Shown one piece after another: positions 9,279-18,240 of a DNA stretch of 64,000 nucleotides. Position 1 is the first letter of the stretch, and each line of letters begins with the position of its first letter. The position numbers and the translations under genes are program-made. This DNA is from Lachnospiraceae bacterium Zagget3 (GTDB taxonomy: Bacteria > Bacillota_A > Clostridia > Lachnospirales > Lachnospiraceae), in the NCBI GenBank assembly GCA_001941025.1, contig MSHE01000032.1:62001-126000 (forward strand), given 5' to 3'. The notes under the pieces were generated by a model. It saw nothing but the letters and a program-made list of their open reading frames with translations, was not told where the DNA came from and ran no database searches.

Positions 9279-10529
9279 TTAGGCAAGCATATCCGCTGTA
9301 ATAATTTCTCCCGCGATTGCCGACGCCGTCACCGTCGCCGCGCTCGCCAGATACACAAACCCCTCCGGCGAACCCGCGCGCCCTTTAAAATTCCGTGTCC
9401 CGGTACTGATCAGCACCTCACCGTCCCCGATCACACCCTGACAGCTGCCCCAACAGACCGAGCAGTTCGGATTCATTACGATCGCGCCGGCCTCCATAAA
9501 CCTCTCAATCAGTCCTTCCTCCAGCGCCTGTTCGTAGACCTCCTGACTGGCCGGCACAACGAGAAACCGCACAAGCGGATGCACCTTCCTGCCCGTCAAG
9601 AGCGACGCCCCGACACGCAAATCCTCGATCCGCCCGTTGTTGCAAGATCCGAGAAACGCCTCATCAATCTTCGTGCCGACACACTCCCGCGCGGCCACCA
9701 CATTATCCACAAAATGCGGCTTCGCGATGACCGGTGTGATCATCGACAGATCCACTTCATACTCCTCCTCAAACACCGCGTCCGCATCGCTCGCGAACAG
9801 GTGCTTCGGCTCTCGTCCGTGCGCCGTCAGATATTTCAACGCAATCTCATCCGCCTCCATCAGCGCCGTCTTAGCACCCGCCTCCACGCAGAGGTTGCAG
9901 ATGGCAATGCGATCACTCATGGTAAGGCTCTTCATGCCGTCACCGACAAACTCCATCGCCTTATAATTGGCCCCGTTCGCTCCGATCCGTCCGATGATCG
10001 TAAGGATCAGGTCGCGGGCAAAGACCCCGTCCGGCAGTGCTCCGGTCAGGGTAAAACGGAGCGTCTCCGGAACCATCACCCAGGATGTACCCGTCACCAT
10101 CGCGTACAGGTAATCCGTACAGCCGACACCGGTTCCGAACGCGCCGAGCGCCCCGTAAGCGCATGTGTGGCTGTCCGCGCCAAAGATCAGTTCACCCGGG
10201 CGCACGTACCGTTCCATCATGATCTGATGGCAGACGCCGTCTCCTTCGTGCCAGGCGATGCCGTGCTCCCGCGCGAAATCCCGCATTTTCTTGTGCGAGG
10301 CCGCCGTCTTCGGACAATCGGAGGGCACATTGTGATCTACGATCCAGACAAGCTTGTCCACATCGGCGATACGCGGACGCGCAAGGGCATGGTACATATC
10401 AATCGTCAGGTGCGTCGTGCCGTCGTTGCTCATGAGCCGGTCGATCTGTACCGTATGAATTTCACCGGCATGCGCCTCTTCGACCCCGGCTGCAGCAGCG
10501 ATGATCTTTTCCGCCATCGTCATACCCAT
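9279..10529 (-). CDS. leuC: Aconitase-family dehydratase large subunit, copy 2 (LeuC-type)
   Basis: This is a second LeuC-type subunit, 416 aa, starting at 10529 with a GGAGG site that overlaps the end of leuD. It has DSHTCAYGALGAFGTGVGCTD and two Cys-containing iron-sulfur segments. They deviate from copy 1: GSCNNGR instead of GSCTNGR, and NPNCSVCWGSCQG instead of HPGCGLCCG. The two large subunits differ along most of their length, so this is not a recent duplication. The YLLY loop of the cognate small subunit resembles the reported isopropylmalate type, making this pair a reasonable candidate for the true leucine enzyme, but the assignment is inferential. Confidence 0.83.
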   Translation of the reverse strand: MGMTMAEKIIAAAAGVEEAHAGEIHTVQIDRLMSNDGTTHLTIDMYHALARPRIADVDKLVWIVDHNVPSDCPKTAASHKKMRDFAREHGIAWHEGDGVCHQIMMERYVRPGELIFGADSHTCAYGALGAFGTGVGCTDYLYAMVTGTSWVMVPETLRFTLTGALPDGVFARDLILTIIGRIGANGANYKAMEFVGDGMKSLTMSDRIAICNLCVEAGAKTALMEADEIALKYLTAHGREPKHLFASDADAVFEEEYEVDLSMITPVIAKPHFVDNVVAARECVGTKIDEAFLGSCNNGRIEDLRVGASLLTGRKVHPLVRFLVVPASQEVYEQALEEGLIERFMEAGAIVMNPNCSVCWGSCQGVIGDGEVLISTGTRNFKGRAGSPEGFVYLASAATVTASAIAGEIITADMLA

Positions 10530-10530
10530 A

Positions 10531-11010
10531 TCAATCCGCCTCCGCTTTGTTCAGGGACGCGATCAGTCCGCCCTGATCCAGTATTTCCTGCATGTAGGGA
10601 GGAAGCTTTGTACAGACAAACTCCTTCCCGTTTACCGTCGCGATCCCGTCCGTCAGAGAGAGTTCCATCTCCTCTCCGGTCTGCACCGCGTCATAGAGAT
10701 CCTTGCATACAATGACCGGCAGACCGATATTGATCGCGTTGCGGTAGAAGATCCGCGCAAACGACTTCGCGAGAACCGCCTCCACGCCGAGCTCCTTTAA
10801 TACGGCCGGCGCCTGCTCGCGTGAGGAACCGCAGCCAAAGTTTTCCGCCGCGACGACAAAGTCACCCGGGCACACGCTTTCCGCGAAATCGCGATCCAGC
10901 GATTCAAAGGTGTGCATTTTCATCTCATCAATCGTCGGATACAGCAGATACTGGGACGCGATAATCTGGTCCGTATCCACATCCGAATCAAAGCGATAAA
11001 TCTTTCCCAA
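10531..11010 (-). CDS. leuD: Aconitase-family dehydratase small subunit, copy 2 (LeuD-type)
   Basis: The product is 159 aa with DSDVDTDQIIASQYLLYP and NFGCGSSREQAPAV. I place the start at the TTG at 11010 (reading MGKIYRFDSDVDTD). It has an AAAGGAG site seven bases upstream and gives the usual LeuD N-terminus. An upstream in-frame GTG at 11058 would add 16 residues that are encoded by a strong hairpin (11029-11064), so it is very unlikely. The stop abuts the start of the copy 2 large subunit, showing translational coupling. It is the partner of 9279-10529. Confidence 0.85.
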   Translation of the reverse strand: MGKIYRFDSDVDTDQIIASQYLLYPTIDEMKMHTFESLDRDFAESVCPGDFVVAAENFGCGSSREQAPAVLKELGVEAVLAKSFARIFYRNAINIGLPVIVCKDLYDAVQTGEEMELSLTDGIATVNGKEFVCTKLPPYMQEILDQGGLIASLNKAEAD

Positions 11011-11028
11011 TGGTCTCTCCTTTGCTGA

Positions 11029-11064
11029 AAAAGAGTGATATGGCATGCGCCACACCACTCTTTT
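11029..11064 (-). terminator. Hairpin between ilvC and leuD (partial terminator or attenuator)
   Basis: A 16-bp stem (11029-11044 with 11049-11064, arms beginning AAAAGAGTG) has two G-U pairs, a 4-nt loop and a minus-strand tail of five T. It sits between the ilvC stop (11088) and the leuD ribosome-binding site. As all flanking genes point the same way, it may lower expression of the leuDC genes relative to ilvNC. Confidence 0.7.
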
Positions 11065-11087
11065 AAAGGTCTAAAATAACATAAAAG

Positions 11088-12140
<1,053 letters not shown>

Positions 12141-12184
12141 TTATTTTTACTATCGCCGCACAGTGAATCGGCGGCATCCAATGA

Positions 12185-12685
12185 TCAAAGCTTTACGACA
12201 TCCTCAGCGCCGCGGCTCAATCCTGTGATCCCGGTCCGCGCGAGTTCCAGAATCTCATAGTCCTGCATGAGATCCAAAAACGCGTCGAGCTTGCGCCACT
12301 CACCGGTCATCTCGATGATAAGGGAAGACTTGCCAACATCCAAAACTTTCCCGCGGAAGATATCAACCGTGGAAAAGATCTGCGAACGGTCTTTATCCGA
12401 CGCGGACACCTTTACCAAAATGAGTTCCCGCGTGACGGATTCACCTTCTTTTAGCTGTTTGATGTCGACCACATCCTCGAGCTTGGCAAGCTGATTTTCG
12501 ATCTGCTCCAGCACCTGTTCGTCTCCGCTGGCAACGACCGTAATCCGCGTATAACGGGAATCCGCAGTCACGCCGACGGAAAATCCTTCGATATTATAAC
12601 TGCGGCGGGAAAACAGACCGGAAACATGACTGACAACACCTGGTGTGTTTTCGACTAACAATGAAAATACCTGTCTTCGATTCAC
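12185..12685 (-). CDS. ilvN: Acetolactate synthase regulatory (small) subunit
   Basis: This is the ACT-domain regulatory subunit of acetohydroxyacid synthase, mediating valine feedback, 166 aa. The N-terminal ACT domain reads VFSLLVENTPGVVSHVSGLFSRRSYNIEGFSVG. A second C-terminal domain ends near DLMQDYEILELARTGITG. The start is taken as GTG at 12685, preceded by AGGAGG at 8-nt spacing. The ATG at 12727 that would lengthen the protein falls inside the -10 element of the operon promoter and cannot be used. No ilvB large subunit lies in the window, so the catalytic partner is encoded elsewhere. Confidence 0.93.
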   Translation of the reverse strand: MNRRQVFSLLVENTPGVVSHVSGLFSRRSYNIEGFSVGVTADSRYTRITVVASGDEQVLEQIENQLAKLEDVVDIKQLKEGESVTRELILVKVSASDKDRSQIFSTVDIFRGKVLDVGKSSLIIEMTGEWRKLDAFLDLMQDYEILELARTGITGLSRGAEDVVKL

Positions 12686-12727
12686 AAGGAAATCCTCCTG
12701 CACTCTGGCGTTTGAAACTTTTTTCAT

Positions 12728-12756
12728 TCTAGCAATATCTAGATTCTTTGTCAAGA
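12728..12756 (-). promoter_or_regulatory. Sigma-A promoter of the ilvN-ilvC-leuDC-leuDC-thrC operon
   Basis: Consensus TTGACA (12751-12756), 17 bp, TAGAAT (12728-12733), read leftwards. The predicted leader before the GTG of ilvN is only about 35 nt, too short for a T-box or leader-peptide attenuator. Operon control by branched-chain amino acids would therefore have to be through a repressor or activator. Confidence 0.85.
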
Positions 12757-12820
12757 GCGGCAAGCCCATCGACAATGGCTGTTATTTCCCTTGTTTTGGC
12801 GCTTTTTGGACAAATTGCGA

Positions 12821-12849
12821 TTGCCATCTGAGGCGTTTTGTGCTATAGT
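12821..12849 (+). promoter_or_regulatory. Sigma-A promoter of the esterase-like gene
   Basis: TTGCCA (12821-12826), 17-bp spacer, TATAGT (12844-12849), about 54 bp before the start codon at 12904. It is divergent from the ilvN promoter, with about 65 bp between the two -35 boxes. Confidence 0.8.
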
Positions 12850-12903
12850 ATGGAATACCTTAAGCAATACATGTAATAAAAGAAGTAAATGGGAGGCGAC
12901 AGT

Positions 12904-13683
12904 ATGGAGACACAATATTTTAAGAGGAACAGCCCCAATCTCGGTCACGGAATGGAAATGAAAATCTGGGGAACGACCGGCCAACCGGTTATTTTTATTC
13001 CCACAGAGGAAGGGCGGTTTTACGACTTCGAAAATTTCGGCATGGCGGAAACCTGCGCACCATGGATTGATGCCGGCGAGATGATGGTCTGTGCCATCGA
13101 TCCAATCGACGACATAGCCTTCTGCTCCCACGACAACCCGCACCGGCGCATGATTCTTCATGAGCGCTGGGTCACCTATATCATGGATGAAGTAGCCCCG
13201 TTTTTAGCTGAAAAAGTGCGGGCGCAGACCGGCACGCAAGAGAAGGTTGAATTCCTCGTGTTCGGCTGCGGGCTGGGCGGCACACATGCCGCAAACCTCT
13301 ATCTGCGTTACCCGTTTCTTTTTAACGGACTTTTGTCTCTCTCAGGAACATTCGATGCTGCCAGATACTTCAAAACCTATTCGGACGAACTGGTCTACCT
13401 GAACTCTCCTGTTGTCTATCTGCCAAACATGGTGGAGGACCACCCGTACATGAAAGCCTATCGCCACCGTCGGGCTGTCATCTGCTGCGGACAAGGTGAA
13501 GGGGAGCAACCGAATACGGTATCCAGAATGCGCGACATCTGCGCGGAAAAAGGCATCCCCATCTGGGTCGATCTGTGGGGCGAGGATGTGACACACGAAT
13601 GGTCTTGGTGGTGCAAGGAGGCCGAGTATTTCCTTCCCTATCTGTTGGGGGATGAGGATTGGCCTCTTGAGCTTGGCAAATAA
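12904..13683 (+). CDS. Esterase-family alpha/beta-hydrolase homologue lacking the nucleophile serine
   Basis: The product is 259 aa, starting with METQYFKRNSPNLG at the ATG behind GGGAGG. The fold matches the putative-esterase (esterase D-like) family: an N-terminal strand region GQPVIFIPTEEGRFYDFEN, a nucleophile elbow near residue 120, and a C-terminal His in DVTHEWSWW. In the family the elbow is GCSMG-like; here it reads FGCGLGGTHA, so the serine is replaced by glycine. Either the protein is a non-catalytic relative or the neighbouring Cys acts instead. No signal peptide. It stands alone between its own promoter and terminator. Confidence 0.75.
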   Translation: METQYFKRNSPNLGHGMEMKIWGTTGQPVIFIPTEEGRFYDFENFGMAETCAPWIDAGEMMVCAIDPIDDIAFCSHDNPHRRMILHERWVTYIMDEVAPFLAEKVRAQTGTQEKVEFLVFGCGLGGTHAANLYLRYPFLFNGLLSLSGTFDAARYFKTYSDELVYLNSPVVYLPNMVEDHPYMKAYRHRRAVICCGQGEGEQPNTVSRMRDICAEKGIPIWVDLWGEDVTHEWSWWCKEAEYFLPYLLGDEDWPLELGK

Positions 13684-13701
13684 ATCATAAGGCTGACTTT
13701 G

Positions 13702-13731
13702 CGCCGTGCGTTTTTACGCACGGCGTTTCTT
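13702..13731 (+). terminator. Intrinsic terminator after the esterase-like gene
   Basis: Perfect 10-bp stem CGCCGTGCGT (13702-13711) with ACGCACGGCG (13716-13725), four-T loop, then TTTCTTT. It overlaps the last codons of the convergent surface-protein anchor fragment. Confidence 0.85.
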
Positions 13732-14184
13732 TCTGCGCCAGGCAACGCTCAGAACCGCAAGCAGCCCGGCTGCGCACAGCAGAACACTGAACGTCATCAA
13801 GCCGCTCTCCTCTCCGGTATTGGCTCCGCTTGTCCCGCTTGTCCCGCTGCCGGATCTTCCGCTGCTGCCAGAGCCTCCGCTGCTGCCGGAACTCCCACTG
13901 CCACCGGAACTTGTCCCGCTGCCGGTGTTTCCGCTGCTACCGGAGCTTCCGCTGCTTCCGGAACTTCCGCCGTTGTTGCTGCCGCCATTATTTCCATTGT
14001 CGCCGTTTCCATCGTTCCCACCGCCACCGTTTCCATCGTTATCGGAAGTCCGGTAGGCTGCGATCAACGCGTATTCCTCGCTGGAATCGGTAATTCCGGA
14101 ATAACTGATCGGATCCTCCGAGTCCGCGTAGCGGGCGTCTTCCTCATCGTTATACCAAGCGCTAAACTCGGCTTCCTTCCGCAT
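13714..14184 (-). pseudogene. Out-of-frame C-terminal anchor of the 14162-18160 surface protein
   Basis: This reading frame encodes a cell-surface tail but has no plausible independent start. A short acidic segment (SAWYNDEEDARYADSEDP) leads into about 70 residues of Gly/Ser/Asn/Thr linker (many GSSGSSG units). Then come TGEES, a hydrophobic helix FSVLLCAAGLLAVLSVAW and a basic end RRKKRRA. That is the layout of a sortase-type wall anchor, although a canonical LPXTG is not visible; the equivalent position reads ANTGEES. It overlaps the end of the upstream gene in the +1 frame. Removing one unit of the GGAAGGAA duplication at 14173-14180 joins the two frames. Confidence 0.75.
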
Positions 14185-17100
14185 CCATCTGATCCGCGTC
14201 GATCAGGGTCATCACGCTGTCTTCTCCACGGCTATAGATGTCAGCCGCCATCGATTCCGCCGTGTTGCCGTAGACTGCACCGGCGCTCATGGTAAATACG
14301 GATTTGTCATTGTACACGCCGCCGCCCGCATCGGCAGAGTTGTCGGTGATCATGCCGCCTTCCAGGAAGAGAGTAGACTCCTGATTATAGATTCCGCCGC
14401 CGCCGTTAAGATTATCCGCGAGGCCTTCGGAGCAATTGCCGGTAATCGTCCCGCCCTTCATGGTGAATTCCGCGCCAAAAATATTGTCTACACCGCCACC
14501 GTCTAAAGAGGCAGTGTTGCCGCTGATCTCTCCGCCGCTCATCGTAAAGACGGATTCCGTACTGTCATCCTCTGAATTCGCGTCATTGTTTACACCGCCG
14601 CCATAGTCCGCGGTGTTGTCGCTGATCGTGCCGCCGTTCATCGTGAACTCACTGGCAAAGCTTCTAACGCCTCCGCCATATTCAGCAGAATTGTCGCTGA
14701 CCATGCCTTCGTTCATGATAATAGTTCCACGCTCCACTTCGACACCGCCGCCACTTGACACCGCTGTGTTGTCGCTGATCGTACCGCCGCTTATAGTGAC
14801 AACCCCGCGCAGGCTGCATATGCCGCCGCCAAATTCCGCGGAATTGCCGCTGATCTCTCCGTCGTTAAAAAGAATCTCGGCGCCTTCCTCCTTCGCATAA
14901 TTGAGGATTCCGCCGCCAGCGAGCTTTGCGGTGTTATCACAGATCGTGCCGCCATCCATCGTTACAATGCCGCCTTCGTCATTATAAACAGCCGCGCCCG
15001 CTTCCGCGGTATTCCCGCTGATCGTACCGCCTTCCAGGAAGAGGGAAGCCTCCTGATTATAGATCCCGCCGCCGCCGTTATAATTATCCACTGGACCATC
15101 GGAACGGTTGCCGGTGATCGTACCGTCGTTCATGGTAAATTCCGCGCCAAAAATATTATCCACACCACCACCATCTAAAGCGGCAGTGTTGCCGCTGATC
15201 TCTCCGCCATTCATCATAAAGACGGATTCCGCGCTGTCATCCTCTGAATCCGCGTAAATTTCCACACCGCCGCCATAGTCCGCGGTGTTCTCGCTGATCG
15301 CACCGCCGCTCATCGTGAAATCACCGCAAAAGCTGCTCACGCCGCCGCCAGCTTCAGCAGAATTGCCGCTGATCTCTCCACCGGTCATGTCAAAAGTTCC
15401 GCAAGCCAATTCAACACCACCACCACATTGCACCGCCGTGTTGTCACTGATCGTGCCGCCGCTCATGGTGACAGTGCCGTCATAGTTGTATACGCCGCCG
15501 CCCCATTCCGTGGAATTGCCGCTGATCTCTCCGCCGCTGATAAGAGTCTCGGTACCTTCCTTTGTCGCATTATTGTAGATACCGCCGCCAATGAGCTCTG
15601 CGGAATTATCACAGATCGTGCCGCCATCCATCGTTACAGTGCCGCCTTCCACATTATAAACAGCCGCGCCCGCTTCCGCGGTATTCCCGCTGATCGTACC
15701 ACCTTCCAGGAAGAGGGAAGCCTCCTGATTATAGATCCCGCCGCCGCCGTTATCATTATCCCATGGGCCACCAGCACGGTTGCCGGTGATATTACCGTCG
15801 TTCATGGTGAATTCCGCGCCAATCAAATTATCCACACCGCCGCCGTCGAAAGAGGCGGTATTGCCGCTGATCTCTCCGCCATTCATCGTAAAGACGGATT
15901 CCGCGCTGTCATCCTCTGAATCCGCGTAAATTTCCACGCCGCCGCCCCATTCCGCGGTATTGTCGCTGATCGCACCGCCGCTCATCGTGAAATCACCGCA
16001 AAAGCTGCTCACGCCGCCGCCATCTTCAGCAGAATTGCCGGTGATCGTACCGTCGGTCAGGTTGAAAGTTCCGCAATTCACTTCGACACCGCCGCCAACA
16101 TCCGCACTGTTTCCGCTGATCTCTCCGCCGCTCATGGTGACAGCGCCGTCATAGTTGTATACGCCGCCGCCCCATTCCGCGGAATTGCCGCTGATCTCTC
16201 CGCCGTTGATAAGAGTCTCGGTCCCTTCCTTCGTCGCATTATTGTAGATACCGCCGCCATTGAACTCTGCGGAATTATCACAGATCGTGCCGCCATCCAT
16301 CGTAACAGTGCCGCCTTCTTCATTATAAACAGCCGCGCCCGCTTCCGCGGTATTCCCGCTGATCGTGCCGCCTTCCAGGAAAAGGGAGGCCTCCTGATTA
16401 TAGATCCCGCCGCCGCCGTTATCATTATCCCATGGACCATCGGAGTGGTTGCCGGTGATCATACCGTCGTTCAGTGTGAATACGGCGCCAAAATCATTGT
16501 CCACACCGCCGCCGTCCAAAGAGGCGGTATTGCCGCTGATCTCTCCGCCATTCATCGTAAAGACGGATTCCGCGCTGTCATCCTCTGAATCCGCGTCATT
16601 GTTTACACCGCCGCCATAGTCCGCGGTGTTTTCGCTGATCATGCCGCCGCTCATCGTGAATTCACTGACAAGGCTTCTCAAGCCGCCGCCCCATCCCGCG
16701 GAGTTGCCGCTGATTATGCCGTCGATAAGGATAAAAGTTCCATACTCGATTTCGAAACCGCCGCCAACAATCGCTTTGTTGCCGCTGATCTCTCCGCCGC
16801 TCATGGTGACAGTGCCTGCATAGTTTAATACGCCGCCGCCCCATTCCGCGGAGGAATTGCCGCTGATTTCTCCGCCGTTGATAAGAATCTCGGTACCTTC
16901 CTTCGTCGCGTCATTGAAGATACCGCCGCCAGCGAGGTCTGCGGTGTTATCACAGATCGTGCCGTCATCCATCGTAACAGTGCCGCCTTCGTTATTATAA
17001 ACAGCCGCGCCCGCTTCCGCGGTATTCCCGCTGATCGTGCCGCCTTCCAGGAAGAGGGAAGCCTCCTGATTATAGATCCCGCCGCCGCCGTTATCATTAT

Positions 17101-18160
17101 CCATTGAGCCATCGGAGTGGTTGCCGGTGATCGTACCGTCGTTCATGGTGAATACCGCGCCGATCAAATTATCCACACCGCCGCCGTCGTAAGAGGCGGT
17201 ATTGCCGCTGATCTCTCCGCCATTCATCGTAAAGACGGTTTCCGCGCTGCCATCCTCTGAATCCGCTTCATTGTTTACACCGCCGCCATAATCCGCGGTG
17301 TTGCCACAGATCGTTCCGCCGCTCAAGGTGAAAGGTCCGTCAAAGTTGAATACGCCGCCGCCCCATCCCGCGGTATTGTCGCTGATCATGCCACCGTTCA
17401 TGGTGAACTTCCCATACGCTGTGTCGACACCACCGCCAACATCCGCCCTGTTGCCGCAGATCGTGCCGCCGTTCATCGTAAAATCGCCTTGATTATCCAC
17501 CGCTCCTCCATAGGTATACATATCTCCGCCGAGCGATTCATTGAGATTTCCCACGCCGCCGGTGATCATCCCGGAGCCATCCTCACTGCTGTCCTCAAGT
17601 ATCAGCGTGCCGTCATTAACAATCACGCTGGAGTTCCCCGTTCCGGTTAAGGTGAAGCCGTTCAGATCAATGGTCACTTCGCTTCCCTGCGCGATGATAA
17701 GGTCTTCCGACACCAGCGTCACATCCTCCGTCAGAATATAGGTTCCGGATTCCAATCTGCCGCCTTCCTCCGTGATCGCATCCGCCGTATCCGCAAGCAT
17801 TCGGATTCCCGCATCATCCGCCGTTTCTGCAAGCGTCTGGATTCCCGCATCATCCACGGTTTCCGGAACAGCAAATGATTTTTCCGAAGCAAAATCTTCC
17901 GCAGAAAACGCACGCGGCGACGTGGCTTTTTGAGAAACCACATCCGTCGCACCCCTTGTCACATCAAAATACGGGGCAGCATGCGTTGCAATCGTCTGCG
18001 CCGCCTTATCCGAAGAATTACGGTTCTCCAATGCCACGGGCATCGTTCCGTCATCTCCCGCCTCGACATTTTCCGTGTCGGCAAAGGCAGGAATGGCCGT
18101 AAGCGAGAAGCACAATGCCACAGTCATAAACAAAGCAAGAAATCTCTTTTTTCTCTTCAT
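14162..18160 (-). CDS. Large repeat-built beta-helix surface protein, frameshifted before its anchor
   Basis: This is a 1332-aa secreted protein. I chose the ATG at 18160 (MKRKKRFLALF), which follows GAGGAGGG; it opens a signal peptide with cleavage after AIPAFA. Residues 60-110 hold short degenerate repeats of DDAGI-LA-TAD. From about residue 150 it is a right-handed beta-helix of GGTISGNTA / GGGVYN / FTMNGGEIS rungs, as in polymorphic adhesin-like proteins. Five large units of 224 aa recur. The frame ends at 14162 with DADQMDAEGSRV, without an anchor; the anchor lies downstream in another frame (13714-14184). As read, the protein would be released rather than wall-bound. The function is probably adhesion, but no ligand can be inferred. 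Confidence 0.85.
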   Translation of the reverse strand: MKRKKRFLALFMTVALCFSLTAIPAFADTENVEAGDDGTMPVALENRNSSDKAAQTIATHAAPYFDVTRGATDVVSQKATSPRAFSAEDFASEKSFAVPETVDDAGIQTLAETADDAGIRMLADTADAITEEGGRLESGTYILTEDVTLVSEDLIIAQGSEVTIDLNGFTLTGTGNSSVIVNDGTLILEDSSEDGSGMITGGVGNLNESLGGDMYTYGGAVDNQGDFTMNGGTICGNRADVGGGVDTAYGKFTMNGGMISDNTAGWGGGVFNFDGPFTLSGGTICGNTADYGGGVNNEADSEDGSAETVFTMNGGEISGNTASYDGGGVDNLIGAVFTMNDGTITGNHSDGSMDNDNGGGGIYNQEASLFLEGGTISGNTAEAGAAVYNNEGGTVTMDDGTICDNTADLAGGGIFNDATKEGTEILINGGEISGNSSAEWGGGVLNYAGTVTMSGGEISGNKAIVGGGFEIEYGTFILIDGIISGNSAGWGGGLRSLVSEFTMSGGMISENTADYGGGVNNDADSEDDSAESVFTMNGGEISGNTASLDGGGVDNDFGAVFTLNDGMITGNHSDGPWDNDNGGGGIYNQEASLFLEGGTISGNTAEAGAAVYNEEGGTVTMDGGTICDNSAEFNGGGIYNNATKEGTETLINGGEISGNSAEWGGGVYNYDGAVTMSGGEISGNSADVGGGVEVNCGTFNLTDGTITGNSAEDGGGVSSFCGDFTMSGGAISDNTAEWGGGVEIYADSEDDSAESVFTMNGGEISGNTASFDGGGVDNLIGAEFTMNDGNITGNRAGGPWDNDNGGGGIYNQEASLFLEGGTISGNTAEAGAAVYNVEGGTVTMDGGTICDNSAELIGGGIYNNATKEGTETLISGGEISGNSTEWGGGVYNYDGTVTMSGGTISDNTAVQCGGGVELACGTFDMTGGEISGNSAEAGGGVSSFCGDFTMSGGAISENTADYGGGVEIYADSEDDSAESVFMMNGGEISGNTAALDGGGVDNIFGAEFTMNDGTITGNRSDGPVDNYNGGGGIYNQEASLFLEGGTISGNTAEAGAAVYNDEGGIVTMDGGTICDNTAKLAGGGILNYAKEEGAEILFNDGEISGNSAEFGGGICSLRGVVTISGGTISDNTAVSSGGGVEVERGTIIMNEGMVSDNSAEYGGGVRSFASEFTMNGGTISDNTADYGGGVNNDANSEDDSTESVFTMSGGEISGNTASLDGGGVDNIFGAEFTMKGGTITGNCSEGLADNLNGGGGIYNQESTLFLEGGMITDNSADAGGGVYNDKSVFTMSAGAVYGNTAESMAADIYSRGEDSVMTLIDADQMDAEGSRV
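14383..17400 (-). repeat. Array of five 672-bp direct repeats inside the surface-protein gene
   Basis: The marker GATTATAGATCCCGCC (plus strand, encoding the GIYNQE segment) recurs at 14383, 15055, 15727, 16396 and 17068. The spacings are 672, 672, 669 and 672 bp, that is 224 codons (223 once). Units are highly similar but not identical. All spacings are multiples of three, so unit gain or loss by recombination would keep the frame. The unit at 17068 runs into the unique N-terminal part. Confidence 0.9.
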
Positions 18161-18216
18161 AAAATAAACCCTCCTCACCAATCAAACTGTACTCTCTGTG
18201 AATGGATTAATCAATT

Positions 18217-18240
18217 AAAACCATCGTATTCTCTGGTTTT
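18217..18240 (-). terminator. Weak terminator after glnS
   Basis: A 7-bp stem AAAACCA (18217-18223) with TGGTTTT (18234-18240) around a 10-nt loop lies next to the glnS stop. It is AT-rich and weak, and is the only candidate in the 80-bp gap before the surface-protein gene. Confidence 0.4.

Noticed and set aside
8685..10715. Long plus-strand open frame of 676 codons opposite the leuD/leuC genes
   Set aside because: It is Arg/His-rich, without domains or a ribosome site, and lies antisense to four well-supported genes; an artefact of codon bias.
12686..12903. T-box or leader-peptide attenuator before ilvN
   Set aside because: The promoter leaves only about 35 nt of leader and no T-box sequence is present.
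15428..15919. Plus-strand open frames across the surface-protein repeats
   Set aside because: Composition is low complexity and they mirror the repeat units of the minus-strand gene; no start signals.
14383..17400. Repetitive tract considered as a CRISPR array or satellite
   Set aside because: Units are 672 bp, coding and in frame; no short repeats with unique spacers.
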